This document shows, piece by piece, positions 42,864-55,202 of a DNA stretch of 64,000 bases. The position numbers and the translations under genes are program-made. This DNA is from Georgfuchsia sp049276455 (lineage in GTDB: Bacteria; Pseudomonadota; Gammaproteobacteria; Burkholderiales; Rhodocyclaceae), in contig JBASWL010000024.1 of NCBI GenBank assembly GCA_049276455.1, positions 33,732 to 97,731 of the forward strand, written 5' to 3'. The first letter of the stretch is position 1, and every line of letters starts with the position of its first letter. The notes under the pieces were generated by a model. That model had not been told where the DNA came from. It ran no database searches and saw only the letters and a program-made list of their open reading frames with translations.

Positions 42864-43385
42864 TCAAGCCTGCTCGCCCATGATCTCCAGCACTGAGGTG
42901 ACTCCATCAAACAATCCATTCAAAACCGGTACAGGCAATTTTCGCAGGGCGTAGCGCAATCGACCCTGCATCGGTCCAGGAATATTCTTGATTAGCTTGA
43001 GTCCGGCAGGTAATAAATAGAGGCGTACCACGCGCTGGTCTGCAGCGAGCCGTTTTCTGCGCACCAAGCCACGCAGCTCAAGCTTGTCCAGCAAATTGCT
43101 CGCTGTGCAAGGTTTGATTTGCAATACCTCAGCCAACTTGGCGACGCGCAGACCTGGCTCGGCTGAAATCTGCCAAAGCGCTGCGATTTGCGATCCGCTT
43201 AAACCATGGCTCCCGACGATGTTTTGCATCCCGGTTTGAACCTCACGAACAAGACGTAGCACATTGCAAAATGTTTCCTCTGCGACCGCAATATCAACCT
43301 CGGAGCCATTCTGCTGTGCTACTGGAGCCTTTATAGCCGCACTGGCTATTCGATTCCTCCTTTCGTTTTTTTCTCGCATTGCCAT
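42864..43385 (-). CDS. MarR-family transcriptional regulator
   Basis: This 173-residue protein has a winged helix-turn-helix with IAALWQISAEPGLRVAKLAE, VLQIKPCTASNLLDKLELRG and LVRRKRLAADQRVVRLYLLP, as in MarR regulators, near residues 65-130. It converges on the DUF389 gene and is divergent from glgB with 374 bases between. It may regulate itself through the palindrome overlapping its promoter. The inducer is unknown. Confidence 0.9.
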   Translation of the reverse strand: MAMREKNERRNRIASAAIKAPVAQQNGSEVDIAVAEETFCNVLRLVREVQTGMQNIVGSHGLSGSQIAALWQISAEPGLRVAKLAEVLQIKPCTASNLLDKLELRGLVRRKRLAADQRVVRLYLLPAGLKLIKNIPGPMQGRLRYALRKLPVPVLNGLFDGVTSVLEIMGEQA

Positions 43386-43422
43386 ATATATCCTCAGGTT
43401 GCTTGAATATTAGTTTTGTGCA

Positions 43423-43451
43423 ATACTATTTCCAGGAATGACAATAGTCAA
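43423..43451 (-). promoter_or_regulatory. Putative promoter and operator of the MarR gene
   Basis: On the minus strand TTGACT (43446-43451) and TAGTAT (43423-43428) are 17 bases apart. The short inverted repeat TGACAATAGTCA at 43439-43450 covers the -35 box, as expected of an autorepressor site. The match to -10 is four of six. Confidence 0.42.
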
Positions 43452-43759
43452 TATTTGTTGCTTAATGCATTAGAGAAAAGAAAAGCTTGATGTATCAGGC
43501 TACATTCGATCAAATCCTGATTCTCTTCATCTCGCCCGAAACCTCAAGTAGTTATCCATTTATCAATGCATGGCAAGAAGAGGCTCTCTTGCACCCGTGA
43601 CTTGATCTTCATTAAACACTTCAACGTAGGCCGTGACTAGGCAACAAGCCGACTGATTGCTTTAATGACATAACCTTTCGCTATTGTTGATGTCAGGAAA
43701 GAGAATTATTTTTCCCGGAAACAAAAATTAGTTACCTCGTTGCAATTAAGGAGGCCCCA
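43452..43759. other. Upstream region of the glycogen operon
   Basis: This 308-base AT-rich stretch precedes glgB. A very strong ribosome binding site AAGGAGG lies at 43749-43755. I do not see a convincing -35/-10 pair, and no gene is present. The operon promoter is expected here. Confidence 0.45.
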
Positions 43760-45709
43760 ATGAAAAAGAATTCTTCCCTAACAACAAATGAACAATGCGT
43801 TGATCATGGCCTGCTTACCGACCATGACGTATTCCTGTTCAAGGAGGGCACTCATTCCCGGCTGTCTGAAAAGCTGGGAGCCCATCTCAGCAAACAGGAT
43901 GGACGCGAGGGTGCGCGCTTCGCCGTATGGGCACCAAATGCCATGGCTGTCTCGGTCATTGGCGATTTCAATGGCTGGAACAATCAGCTGCATCCCTTGC
44001 AATCACGGCCGGATGGTTCCGGGATTTGGGAGGGCTTTGTACCAGACGTCGGTAGCGGCGAATGCTATAAATATCACATTACTTCCCGCGAGCAGAACTA
44101 CCAGGTCGAGAAGGCCGACCCTTTCGGTGTGTTTTCCGAAGTGCCGCCGCGTACCGGTTCACGCGTCTGGGACCTGACCTATAGCTGGAGTGACGGTGAA
44201 TGGATGTCGCAGCGGCGTTCCGCCAATGCGCTCGATGCACCGATGTCGATCTACGAAGTCCATCTGGGCTCGTGGCGACGAGTACCCGAGGATGACAATC
44301 GTTCTCTCAGTTATCTCGAAATGGCGCCGTTGCTGGCAGATCACGTGCGCGAACTGGGCTTTACCCATGTCGAACTGCTGCCGGTCACCGAGCATCCGTT
44401 CTTCGGCTCCTGGGGTTATCAGACTACCGGCTATTTTTCCCCGACTTCGCGGCAGGGCACGCCGCAGGATCTGATGGCCCTGATCGACTATCTGCATCAG
44501 GCCGGCATTGGCGTGATTCTCGACTGGGTACCGTCGCACTTTCCCAGCGACGAACACGGCCTTGCATTCTTTGATGGCACCTATCTGTTCGAACATGCGG
44601 ATCCTCGCCAGGGCTACCATCCCGAATGGAACAGTTCCATTTTCAACTACGGCCGCAACGAAGTTCGTGCCTTCCTGATCTCCAGCGCCCTGTTCTGGCT
44701 CGACAAATACCATGTCGATGGCCTGCGTGTCGACGGCGTGGCCTCGATGCTCTATCTCGACTATGGCCGCAAGGAAGGCGAGTGGATACCCAATGCGCAT
44801 GGTGGGCGGGAAAACCTGGCTGCCATGCAATTCCTGCGCGGTCTCAACGAGGCGGTATACCGCGATCACCCGGATACCCTGACCATCGCCGAGGAATCCA
44901 CGGCGTGGCCCATGGTTTCGCGTCCCACCTATGCCGGCGGGCTTGGCTTCGGCATGAAATGGAACATGGGCTGGATGCACGACACGCTGAAGTATTTCAG
45001 CCAGGACCCGGTATTCCGCAAGTTCCACCACGAAAAACTTACCTTCAGCATCTGGTATGCATTCACCGAGAACTTCGTCCTGCCCCTGTCGCACGACGAG
45101 GTGGTGCATGGCAAGGGCTCGCTGATCGGCAAGATGCCGGGAGACGAATGGCAACAGTTCGCCAACATGCGCCTGCTTTTTGGCCACATGTGGGCGCATC
45201 CCGGCAAGAAGCTGCTGTTCATGGGCGGCGAATTCGGCCAGCGCCGCGAATGGCAACATGACGAAAGCCTGGAATGGCATGTCCTGCAATATCCCCTGCA
45301 TGCCGGCCTGCAGCGCTGGATGGGCGATCTGAACCGCTGCTACCGCGAGCACCCGGCGCTGTACGAGAAAGACTTTTCCGGCGACGGTTTCAGCTGGGTC
45401 GATTTCCACGACTGGGAAGAAAGCGTGATCAGTTTCCTGCGCCATGGCCGCCGCCCCGAGGACAGCGTGCTGGTGGTGTGCAATTTCACGCCGGTGGCGC
45501 GGCAGAACTACATCGTCGGCGTGCCTCGTGGCGGCTACTGGCGCGAGATACTCAACAGCGATGCCGTCATCTACGGAGGCAGTGGAGTCGGCAATCTGGG
45601 TGGCGTCGAAGCCTCTCCGGTGGCGCGACAAGGACATTATCATTCCCTCTCGTTGACCCTGCCGCCGCTGGGTGTGGTGTATCTTATAGCCGAGACCGGA
45701 GCACCATGA
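43760..45709 (+). CDS. glgB: 1,4-alpha-glucan branching enzyme GlgB
   Basis: This 649-residue GH13 enzyme makes alpha-1,6 branches in glycogen. A CBM48 domain (FAVWAPNAMAVSVIGDFNGW) lies near residues 50-140. The catalytic barrel has VDGLRVDGVASMLYLDYGRK with the nucleophile Asp near residue 322, TIAEESTAWP with the acid Glu near residue 376 and FVLPLSHDEV near residue 440. It lacks the extra N1 domain of the 728-residue E. coli protein. Its TGA overlaps the glgE start. Confidence 0.95.
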   Translation: MKKNSSLTTNEQCVDHGLLTDHDVFLFKEGTHSRLSEKLGAHLSKQDGREGARFAVWAPNAMAVSVIGDFNGWNNQLHPLQSRPDGSGIWEGFVPDVGSGECYKYHITSREQNYQVEKADPFGVFSEVPPRTGSRVWDLTYSWSDGEWMSQRRSANALDAPMSIYEVHLGSWRRVPEDDNRSLSYLEMAPLLADHVRELGFTHVELLPVTEHPFFGSWGYQTTGYFSPTSRQGTPQDLMALIDYLHQAGIGVILDWVPSHFPSDEHGLAFFDGTYLFEHADPRQGYHPEWNSSIFNYGRNEVRAFLISSALFWLDKYHVDGLRVDGVASMLYLDYGRKEGEWIPNAHGGRENLAAMQFLRGLNEAVYRDHPDTLTIAEESTAWPMVSRPTYAGGLGFGMKWNMGWMHDTLKYFSQDPVFRKFHHEKLTFSIWYAFTENFVLPLSHDEVVHGKGSLIGKMPGDEWQQFANMRLLFGHMWAHPGKKLLFMGGEFGQRREWQHDESLEWHVLQYPLHAGLQRWMGDLNRCYREHPALYEKDFSGDGFSWVDFHDWEESVISFLRHGRRPEDSVLVVCNFTPVARQNYIVGVPRGGYWREILNSDAVIYGGSGVGNLGGVEASPVARQGHYHSLSLTLPPLGVVYLIAETGAP

Positions 45710-47700
45710 TGACGACACTTGCCATCCCCAAGGTCGGCTGTGCTCGGGCCGTGATCGAGCGTGTCAGACCGGAAATCGACGCTGGCCGTTTCCCTGTCAA
45801 GCGCTGTGTGGGTGAGAAAGTGATAGTCGAAGCCGATGTTTTCGCCGACGGCCACGACCAATTGCGCTGTCTTGTACTGCATCGGCCCGTCACTACGGAG
45901 GCATGGGCTGAGGTGCCCATGACTCCTCTCGGCAACGACCGCTGGCAGGCGAGTTTCCATGTCAGTGAACCGGGGCAACATGAATACACCGTTGTCGCCT
46001 GGGTGGATCGCTTTCTGACCTGGCGTCACGACTTCGCCCGCCGCCAGGATGCCGCCGACATAGCCTCGGCCCTGAAGGCAGGCATCGCACTGATTGAAGC
46101 TGCCGCAGACCGCGCCGGCGACGATGCGAAATTGTTGCGAAATTGGGTTAAACAACTGAGCACAGCCACCCTGCCCGCGGAGAGCCAAACCATGGCACAG
46201 AGTGAAAGCCTGGCGGCGCTCATGGCCACATATGCAGAACGGCTTTTCGTCACCGAATATGATCACGTACTGGAAGTCGTGATTGACGTTGCGCGCGCTC
46301 GCTTCTCCGCCTGGTACGAGTTGTTCCCGCGTTCCTGCCGCGTTGGGGACGCGACCCACGGCAGCTTTGCCGGGGTTATTGAGCGCTTGCCGGACATCGC
46401 CGCCATGGGTTTCGACGTACTCTACCTGCCGCCAATTCACCCCATCGGCCGCAGTTTTCGCAAGGGCCCCAACAACAGCCTTGCCGCCGGCCCGACCGAT
46501 CCTGGCAGTCCCTGGGCCATCGGCGCAGTAGAGGGTGGTCACCGCGATATCCTTCCCGATCTGGGCAGCGCAGAGGATTTTCGCCACCTGGTTGATGAAG
46601 CGCGCACCCTCGGCCTCGAAGTCGCACTGGACATCGCCTTCCAATGCTCGCCCGACCACCCCTATGTGAAACAGCATCCCGAATGGTTTCGCCACCGCCC
46701 CGATGGCAGCATTCAGTACGCGGAGAATCCGCCCAAGAAGTACCAGGACATCTACCCCCTGGATTTCGAGAGCGAAAACTGGGAAGCCCTATGGAACGAG
46801 TTGAAGGCGGTGGTGGACCACTGGATCGGCGAGGGCGTGCGCATTTTCCGCGTAGACAATCCGCATACCAAGCCCTTCCCCTTCTGGGAGTGGCTGATCG
46901 GCAGCATCAAGGCGGAACACCCGGAAATCATCTTCCTGGCCGAGGCATTCACCCGGCCAAGGATCATGCACCGTCTGGCGAAACTCGGATTCACGCAGTC
47001 CTACACCTACTTCACCTGGCGCAATACCAAGCAGGAACTGACCGATTATTTCATCGAACTGGCCCGCCAGGATTCGCGCGAATTCTTCCGCCCCAATCTG
47101 TGGCCGAATACACCGGACATCCTGCCTGAATTCCTCCAGTACGGCGGCCGTCCGGGCTTTCTGCTGCGAGTCGCTTTGGCGGCCACACTGGGCGCCAGCT
47201 ATGGCATTTACGGCCCTGGCTATGAACTGATGGAGCACGAGGCCTGCAAACCGGGCAGCGAAGAATATCTCGATTCGGAGAAATACCAGCTGCGCAATTG
47301 GGATCTGAAGCGACCGGACAGCCTGCGCGACTACATCGCCCGCCTCAATCGCATTCGCCGCGATAATCCGGCCCTGCAGTCGGACTGGAACCTCACTTTT
47401 CATGACATCGACAACCCGCTCATGCTCTGCTACAGCAAGACGGCCGGCGACGACACTCTGGTCATGGTGGCCAACCTGGATCCGCACCATGTTCAGGCCG
47501 GCTGGATCGATCTGCCGCTCGTGACGTTGGGATTGCCTGAAGACAAGCCCTACCAGGCGCACGACCAACTCTCGGGGGCACACTTTCTCTGGCAGGGTAG
47601 CCGCAACTTTGTCAGTCTCGATCCGCAAGCTTCACCGATGCACATCCTGCGCCTGCGCCGCCGCTTGCGCAGCGAACAAGACTTCGACTATTTCCTCTAG
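45706..47700 (+). CDS. glgE: Alpha-1,4-glucan:maltose-1-phosphate maltosyltransferase GlgE
   Basis: This 664-residue GH13_3 enzyme transfers maltose from maltose-1-phosphate to growing alpha-1,4-glucan. The barrel has YLPPIHPIGRSFRKGPNNSL near residue 240, IFRVDNPHTKPFPFWEWLIG with the nucleophile Asp near residue 383, and IIFLAEAFTRPRIMHRLAK near residue 410. The length equals characterised GlgE proteins. The start is ATG at 45706, overlapping the glgB stop as ATGA; a second ATG follows at once. Presence of a TreS-maltokinase gene next to it completes the GlgE pathway. Confidence 0.95.
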   Translation: MMTTLAIPKVGCARAVIERVRPEIDAGRFPVKRCVGEKVIVEADVFADGHDQLRCLVLHRPVTTEAWAEVPMTPLGNDRWQASFHVSEPGQHEYTVVAWVDRFLTWRHDFARRQDAADIASALKAGIALIEAAADRAGDDAKLLRNWVKQLSTATLPAESQTMAQSESLAALMATYAERLFVTEYDHVLEVVIDVARARFSAWYELFPRSCRVGDATHGSFAGVIERLPDIAAMGFDVLYLPPIHPIGRSFRKGPNNSLAAGPTDPGSPWAIGAVEGGHRDILPDLGSAEDFRHLVDEARTLGLEVALDIAFQCSPDHPYVKQHPEWFRHRPDGSIQYAENPPKKYQDIYPLDFESENWEALWNELKAVVDHWIGEGVRIFRVDNPHTKPFPFWEWLIGSIKAEHPEIIFLAEAFTRPRIMHRLAKLGFTQSYTYFTWRNTKQELTDYFIELARQDSREFFRPNLWPNTPDILPEFLQYGGRPGFLLRVALAATLGASYGIYGPGYELMEHEACKPGSEEYLDSEKYQLRNWDLKRPDSLRDYIARLNRIRRDNPALQSDWNLTFHDIDNPLMLCYSKTAGDDTLVMVANLDPHHVQAGWIDLPLVTLGLPEDKPYQAHDQLSGAHFLWQGSRNFVSLDPQASPMHILRLRRRLRSEQDFDYFL

Positions 47701-47711
47701 CAGGACAAGCC

Positions 47712-51053
<3,342 letters not shown>

Positions 51054-51070
51054 ACCAAGGGAGATCTGCC

Positions 51071-51754
51071 ATGAATGACATTGACGTTATGCTGGAACCA
51101 GTTCGCGCGCTGTTGAATCAAATCGGTCTCTTCATGCCGCGCCTGGCCATCGCCATCGGCGTACTGTTTGGTGGCTGGCTCGTCGCCAAGGCTTTTCATT
51201 TCAGCGTTGTCAAGGCGCTGCGCGCGATCAATTTCAATGTACTGACCGAGCGCGCCGGGATTGACGGCTTTTTGCGCCAGGGTGGCACGGAAAAGGACAC
51301 GACCGAGGTGGTGGGCTGGATCGCGTATGCGATCGTGCTGCTCGTGTCCCTGATCATTGCCTTTAACAGCCTTGGACTGACGCAGGTAACAGACCTGCTG
51401 AGCAAATTGCTGCTGTTCGTGCCGAAGGTGCTGCTCGCCTTGCTGATCACCGTTTTCGGCAGCTATTTCGCGCGTTTTATCGGCACCACCGTTGAGGGTT
51501 ATTGCCGCGGCGCCAACATCAGTGACGCCGACCTGCTGGGGCGGGTCGTACGCTATGCCATCCTGACCTTTGTACTGTTGCTGGCAGTCGACAATCTGGA
51601 CGTCGGCGGCGGCCTGATCCAGCAGACTTTCCTGATTTTATTGGCGGGCATTGTCTTCGCCGGTGCGCTGGCATTTGGAATTGGTGGCCGCAATCATGCA
51701 AAAGCCCTCCTCAATCGCTGGTTCCCGCGCGACGGTTCCGACCATGTTCCATGA
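51071..51754 (+). CDS. CmpX-like mechanosensitive-channel-type membrane protein
   Basis: This 227-residue protein has four to five transmembrane segments and the conserved TM-helix repeats of CmpX/MscS-related proteins, with RLAIAIGVLFGGWLVAKAFH, AYAIVLLVSLIIAFNSLGLT and LLALLITVFGSYFARFIGTT. CmpX of Pseudomonas affects cell-envelope stress responses. It lacks the beta domain of MscS. It lies between treS and glgC, which suggests a link with osmotic adjustment by trehalose. GGGAGAT precedes the ATG. Confidence 0.8.
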   Translation: MNDIDVMLEPVRALLNQIGLFMPRLAIAIGVLFGGWLVAKAFHFSVVKALRAINFNVLTERAGIDGFLRQGGTEKDTTEVVGWIAYAIVLLVSLIIAFNSLGLTQVTDLLSKLLLFVPKVLLALLITVFGSYFARFIGTTVEGYCRGANISDADLLGRVVRYAILTFVLLLAVDNLDVGGGLIQQTFLILLAGIVFAGALAFGIGGRNHAKALLNRWFPRDGSDHVP

Positions 51755-51835
51755 ATCCTGCGCGGGACGCAGGTGCCATGTTTTCCCCGGTCATCAATAT
51801 GACAGTCGTTATTATCATTTCTCTGGAGGCTGCTC

Positions 51836-53059
51836 ATGAAAGTACTCGCCATGGTATTGGCTGGCGGACAAGGTTCCCGGCTACACCCGCTGACGGCGGA
51901 GCGATCCAAGCCGGCCGTGCCCTTCGGCAGCCGCTACCGCATCGCCGATTTCGTCCTCAGCAATCTGGTCAATTCGGAAATCCGCAGCATTTACCTGCTG
52001 GTGCAATACAAATCCCAGTCATTGATCGAGCATGTCAACAAGGCATGGCGGCATGCCAGTGTTTTCTCCGATCAGTTCGTTACCCTGGTACCACCGCAGA
52101 TGCGCGAAGGACCGGAGTGGTTTCAGGGCACATCGGATGCGGTATTCCAGAACATCAACCTGATTGAGCGTCATGCCCCGGACATGGTTGCCGTATTCGG
52201 TGCCGATCATATCTATCGCATGGACGTGCGCCAAATGATCGATTTTCACCACCAGCGTTCGGCCCATGTCTCGGTAGCGGCAATTCCGGTACCACTGGGC
52301 GAAGCGTCTTCTTTCGGCGTCATCGATACCGATGCACAGGGTCGCATTCGCGGATTTCTTGAAAAGCCCGCAAATCCTCCACCGATGCCTTCCGATCCCA
52401 CCCGTGCTTACGGCTCCATGGGCAATTACCTGTTCGATACTGATGTCCTGCTGACTGCCCTGCGCGAGGCGAAGCTACGCGGCGAGCACGACTTTGGTGG
52501 CAACATCCTGCCGCGTCTGATTCACAGCCACCAGGTGTTTGCCTACAACTTTGCCGATAACCGCATCCCAGGTATCTCCGACTATGAGGAGCAGTCTTAC
52601 TGGCGCGATGTCGGCACCATCGATGCCTATTACGCCGCTCACCGTGAGGTACTTGGCGGCGAACCGCGCTTCAATCTCTTCAATCCGCAATGGACCATCA
52701 ATTCCAGCAATTACCAGGGCCCTGCACCGCGCATCCTTTGCGGGCAGATCGAAGACAGCGCAATCGGTGCCGGCTCGATGGTGAAAAATGCACGCATCCG
52801 CAATTCAATCCTGCGCCGTGAGGTGATCGTGGAAGAGGATGTCGAAATCGATGATTGCGTCATCATGGACTACAGCGTAATCCGCCGCGGCACACGCCTG
52901 AAGCGCGTCATCATTGACCGTTACAATGAAATTGCACCCAACAGCCGCATCGGCTTCGATATGGCTGCGGATCGCGCCCGCCATGTTGTCAGCGAGGGTG
53001 GCGTGGTGGTAATACCGAAGGGACCGGATGTGCCCGACGTCACCCGTTACCGCATCTAG
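51836..53059 (+). CDS. glgC: Glucose-1-phosphate adenylyltransferase GlgC
   Basis: This 407-residue protein makes ADP-glucose. The nucleotide-binding start VLAMVLAGGQGSRLHPLTAE, the activator-region KPAVPFGSRYRIADFVLSNL, the EKP motif in GFLEKPANPP and the C-terminal left-handed beta-helix (SRIGFDMAADRARH) are all typical. CTGGAGG precedes the ATG. No glycogen synthase (glgA) or glgM follows, so the use of ADP-glucose must depend on genes elsewhere. Confidence 0.95.
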   Translation: MKVLAMVLAGGQGSRLHPLTAERSKPAVPFGSRYRIADFVLSNLVNSEIRSIYLLVQYKSQSLIEHVNKAWRHASVFSDQFVTLVPPQMREGPEWFQGTSDAVFQNINLIERHAPDMVAVFGADHIYRMDVRQMIDFHHQRSAHVSVAAIPVPLGEASSFGVIDTDAQGRIRGFLEKPANPPPMPSDPTRAYGSMGNYLFDTDVLLTALREAKLRGEHDFGGNILPRLIHSHQVFAYNFADNRIPGISDYEEQSYWRDVGTIDAYYAAHREVLGGEPRFNLFNPQWTINSSNYQGPAPRILCGQIEDSAIGAGSMVKNARIRNSILRREVIVEEDVEIDDCVIMDYSVIRRGTRLKRVIIDRYNEIAPNSRIGFDMAADRARHVVSEGGVVVIPKGPDVPDVTRYRI

Positions 53060-53069
53060 GAAACCCCCG

Positions 53070-55202
53070 ATGAATCTTCCCATCAGCGCCGTATGGCCCG
53101 GCTCCCCCTTTCCGCGCGGAGCTACCTGGGATGGTGAAGGGGTCAACTTCGCCATTTTTTCCGAGAATGCGGAACGCGTCGAGCTTTGCCTGTTTGATCC
53201 GGGCGGGCGGCGCGAAGTGCAGCGTATCGAACTGCACGAACAGACCGATCTGATCTGGCACTGCTACCTGCCGGAAGCCCGGCCCGGCCTGCTCTACGGC
53301 TACCGCGTACACGGCCCCTACGATCCGGTGCACGGTCATCGCTTCAATCCCAACAAGCTGCTGATCGAACCCTGTGCAAAAGACATCGTGGGCTGGATGC
53401 GCTGGAGCGACGCCCACTTCGGTTACCGGATCGGCCACCGCAACGAGGACCTGTCCTTCGACCGCCGCGACAACGGCCCGGGCATGCCCAAGTGCCGTGT
53501 CATCGACCCGGCCTTTACCTGGGGCGAGGACAGGGCGCCGCGCGTCCCCTGGTCCGACATGGTGGTGTATGAACTGCACGTGCGCGGCTTCACCAAAAAT
53601 CACCCCGACATCCCGCCGCCCCTCCGTGGCACCTATGCTGGGCTGGCAACCGCGCCGGTGATCGACCACCTGAAGCGTCTCGGCATCACCTCGGTGGAAC
53701 TGATGCCGGTACACGCTTTCATCGACGATCGCCATCTGGTCGAGCGTGGCCTGTGCAACTACTGGGGCTATAACTCCATCGGCTTTTTCGCCCCCGATGA
53801 TCGCTACAGTGCGAGCGGCGCGGTGAGCGAATTCAAGACCATGGTCAAGACCCTTCACTCCAACGGCATCGAAGTAATTCTCGATGTGGTCTATAACCAC
53901 ACCGCCGAAGGCAGCCACATGGGGCCGACCCTATCCTTCCGCGGCATCGACAACGCTGCCTATTACCGGCTCGACGGCGACAACCCGCGCTATTACAAGG
54001 ACTACACCGGCTGCGGCAATACACTCAACCTGCAGCAACCGCGTGCACTGCAGCTCATCATGGATTCGCTGCGCTACTGGGTGCTGGAGATGCATGTCGA
54101 CGGCTTCCGCTTCGACCTGGCCTCAGCGCTGGCGCGCGAACTCCACGACGTCAACCGGCTCGGCGCATTTTTCGACATCCTGCTGCAAGACCCGGTGCTG
54201 TCCCAGGTCAAGCTCATCGCCGAACCATGGGATCTCGGCGAAGGCGGCTACCAGGTCGGTAATTTCCCCGCCGGCTGGGGTGAATGGAACGACCGCTACC
54301 GCGATACCATGCGCGCCTACTGGAAGGGCGACGGTGGCCTGATCGGCGACTTTGCCAGCCGCCTCACCGGTTCCAGCGACTTCTACGAGCATAGCGGCCG
54401 CAAACCCTATGCCAGCGTGAACTTCATCACCGCCCACGATGGCTTCACCCTCCACGATCTGGTCAGCTACAGCAGCAAACACAACGAAGACAACGGCGAG
54501 GACAATCGCGACGGCACCGATAACAACAATTCATGGAACTGCGGCGTAGAGGGCCCGGTCGATGACGCCGACATCATGGCCCTGCGCACTCGGCAGAAGC
54601 GCAATCTGCTGGCGACCCTGTTCTTTTCCCAGGGCGTACCGATGCTGCTGGCCGGCGACGAAATGGGTCGTACCCAGCGCGGCAACAACAATGCCTACTG
54701 CCAGGACAACGACATCAGCTGGGTCAACTGGGATATTTCCGCCGCTGACCGCGAGTTTCTTGCCTTTGTCCAGCGCATCATCGCCATTCGGCGCGAACAT
54801 CCCATCTTCCGCCGCCGCAATTTCTTTCAGGGCCGCGCCATTCACGGTTCCGGCGTCAGGGATATTCTCTGGCTCAAGCCAGACGGCAGCGAAATGACTG
54901 ACAAGGAATGGGAGCACGATTTCGCGCGCTGTCTGGGCGTCTATCTGGACGGCGCTGCCATGAAAGAGCGCGACCGGCGCGGCAACCCCGTACATGACGA
55001 CAATTTCCTGCTGCTCTTCAATAGCCATCACGAGACAATCGGCTTCCGCCTTCCCGCGCTGCGGGCGGGACAGGAATGGCTGAGTCTGCTCGATACGCAG
55101 GTTGCCGACGGTCTGAAACCCGACGGCCGCTTTCAGGGCGACGACATTTATCCCATCGGAGGCCGTTCGCTCGCCCTTCTGATACAGGTAAAACCGCAGT
55201 GA
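53070..55202 (+). CDS. glgX: Glycogen debranching enzyme GlgX
   Basis: This 710-residue GH13_11 isoamylase-type enzyme cuts alpha-1,6 branches of short side chains. A CBM48-like start (GATWDGEGVNFAIFSENAER) precedes the barrel with LMPVHAFIDDRHLVERGLCN, MHVDGFRFDLASALARELHD near residue 341 and VKLIAEPWDLGEGGYQVGNF near residue 378, and FITAHDGFTLHDLVSYSSKH. The ATG at 53070 is chosen by homology. Its stop overlaps the treZ GTG. Confidence 0.95.
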   Translation: MNLPISAVWPGSPFPRGATWDGEGVNFAIFSENAERVELCLFDPGGRREVQRIELHEQTDLIWHCYLPEARPGLLYGYRVHGPYDPVHGHRFNPNKLLIEPCAKDIVGWMRWSDAHFGYRIGHRNEDLSFDRRDNGPGMPKCRVIDPAFTWGEDRAPRVPWSDMVVYELHVRGFTKNHPDIPPPLRGTYAGLATAPVIDHLKRLGITSVELMPVHAFIDDRHLVERGLCNYWGYNSIGFFAPDDRYSASGAVSEFKTMVKTLHSNGIEVILDVVYNHTAEGSHMGPTLSFRGIDNAAYYRLDGDNPRYYKDYTGCGNTLNLQQPRALQLIMDSLRYWVLEMHVDGFRFDLASALARELHDVNRLGAFFDILLQDPVLSQVKLIAEPWDLGEGGYQVGNFPAGWGEWNDRYRDTMRAYWKGDGGLIGDFASRLTGSSDFYEHSGRKPYASVNFITAHDGFTLHDLVSYSSKHNEDNGEDNRDGTDNNNSWNCGVEGPVDDADIMALRTRQKRNLLATLFFSQGVPMLLAGDEMGRTQRGNNNAYCQDNDISWVNWDISAADREFLAFVQRIIAIRREHPIFRRRNFFQGRAIHGSGVRDILWLKPDGSEMTDKEWEHDFARCLGVYLDGAAMKERDRRGNPVHDDNFLLLFNSHHETIGFRLPALRAGQEWLSLLDTQVADGLKPDGRFQGDDIYPIGGRSLALLIQVKPQ

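Noticed and set aside
44159..45718. 519-codon open frame on the minus strand
   Set aside because: It is the mirror of glgB, whose catalytic motifs are all present, and has no recognisable domain.
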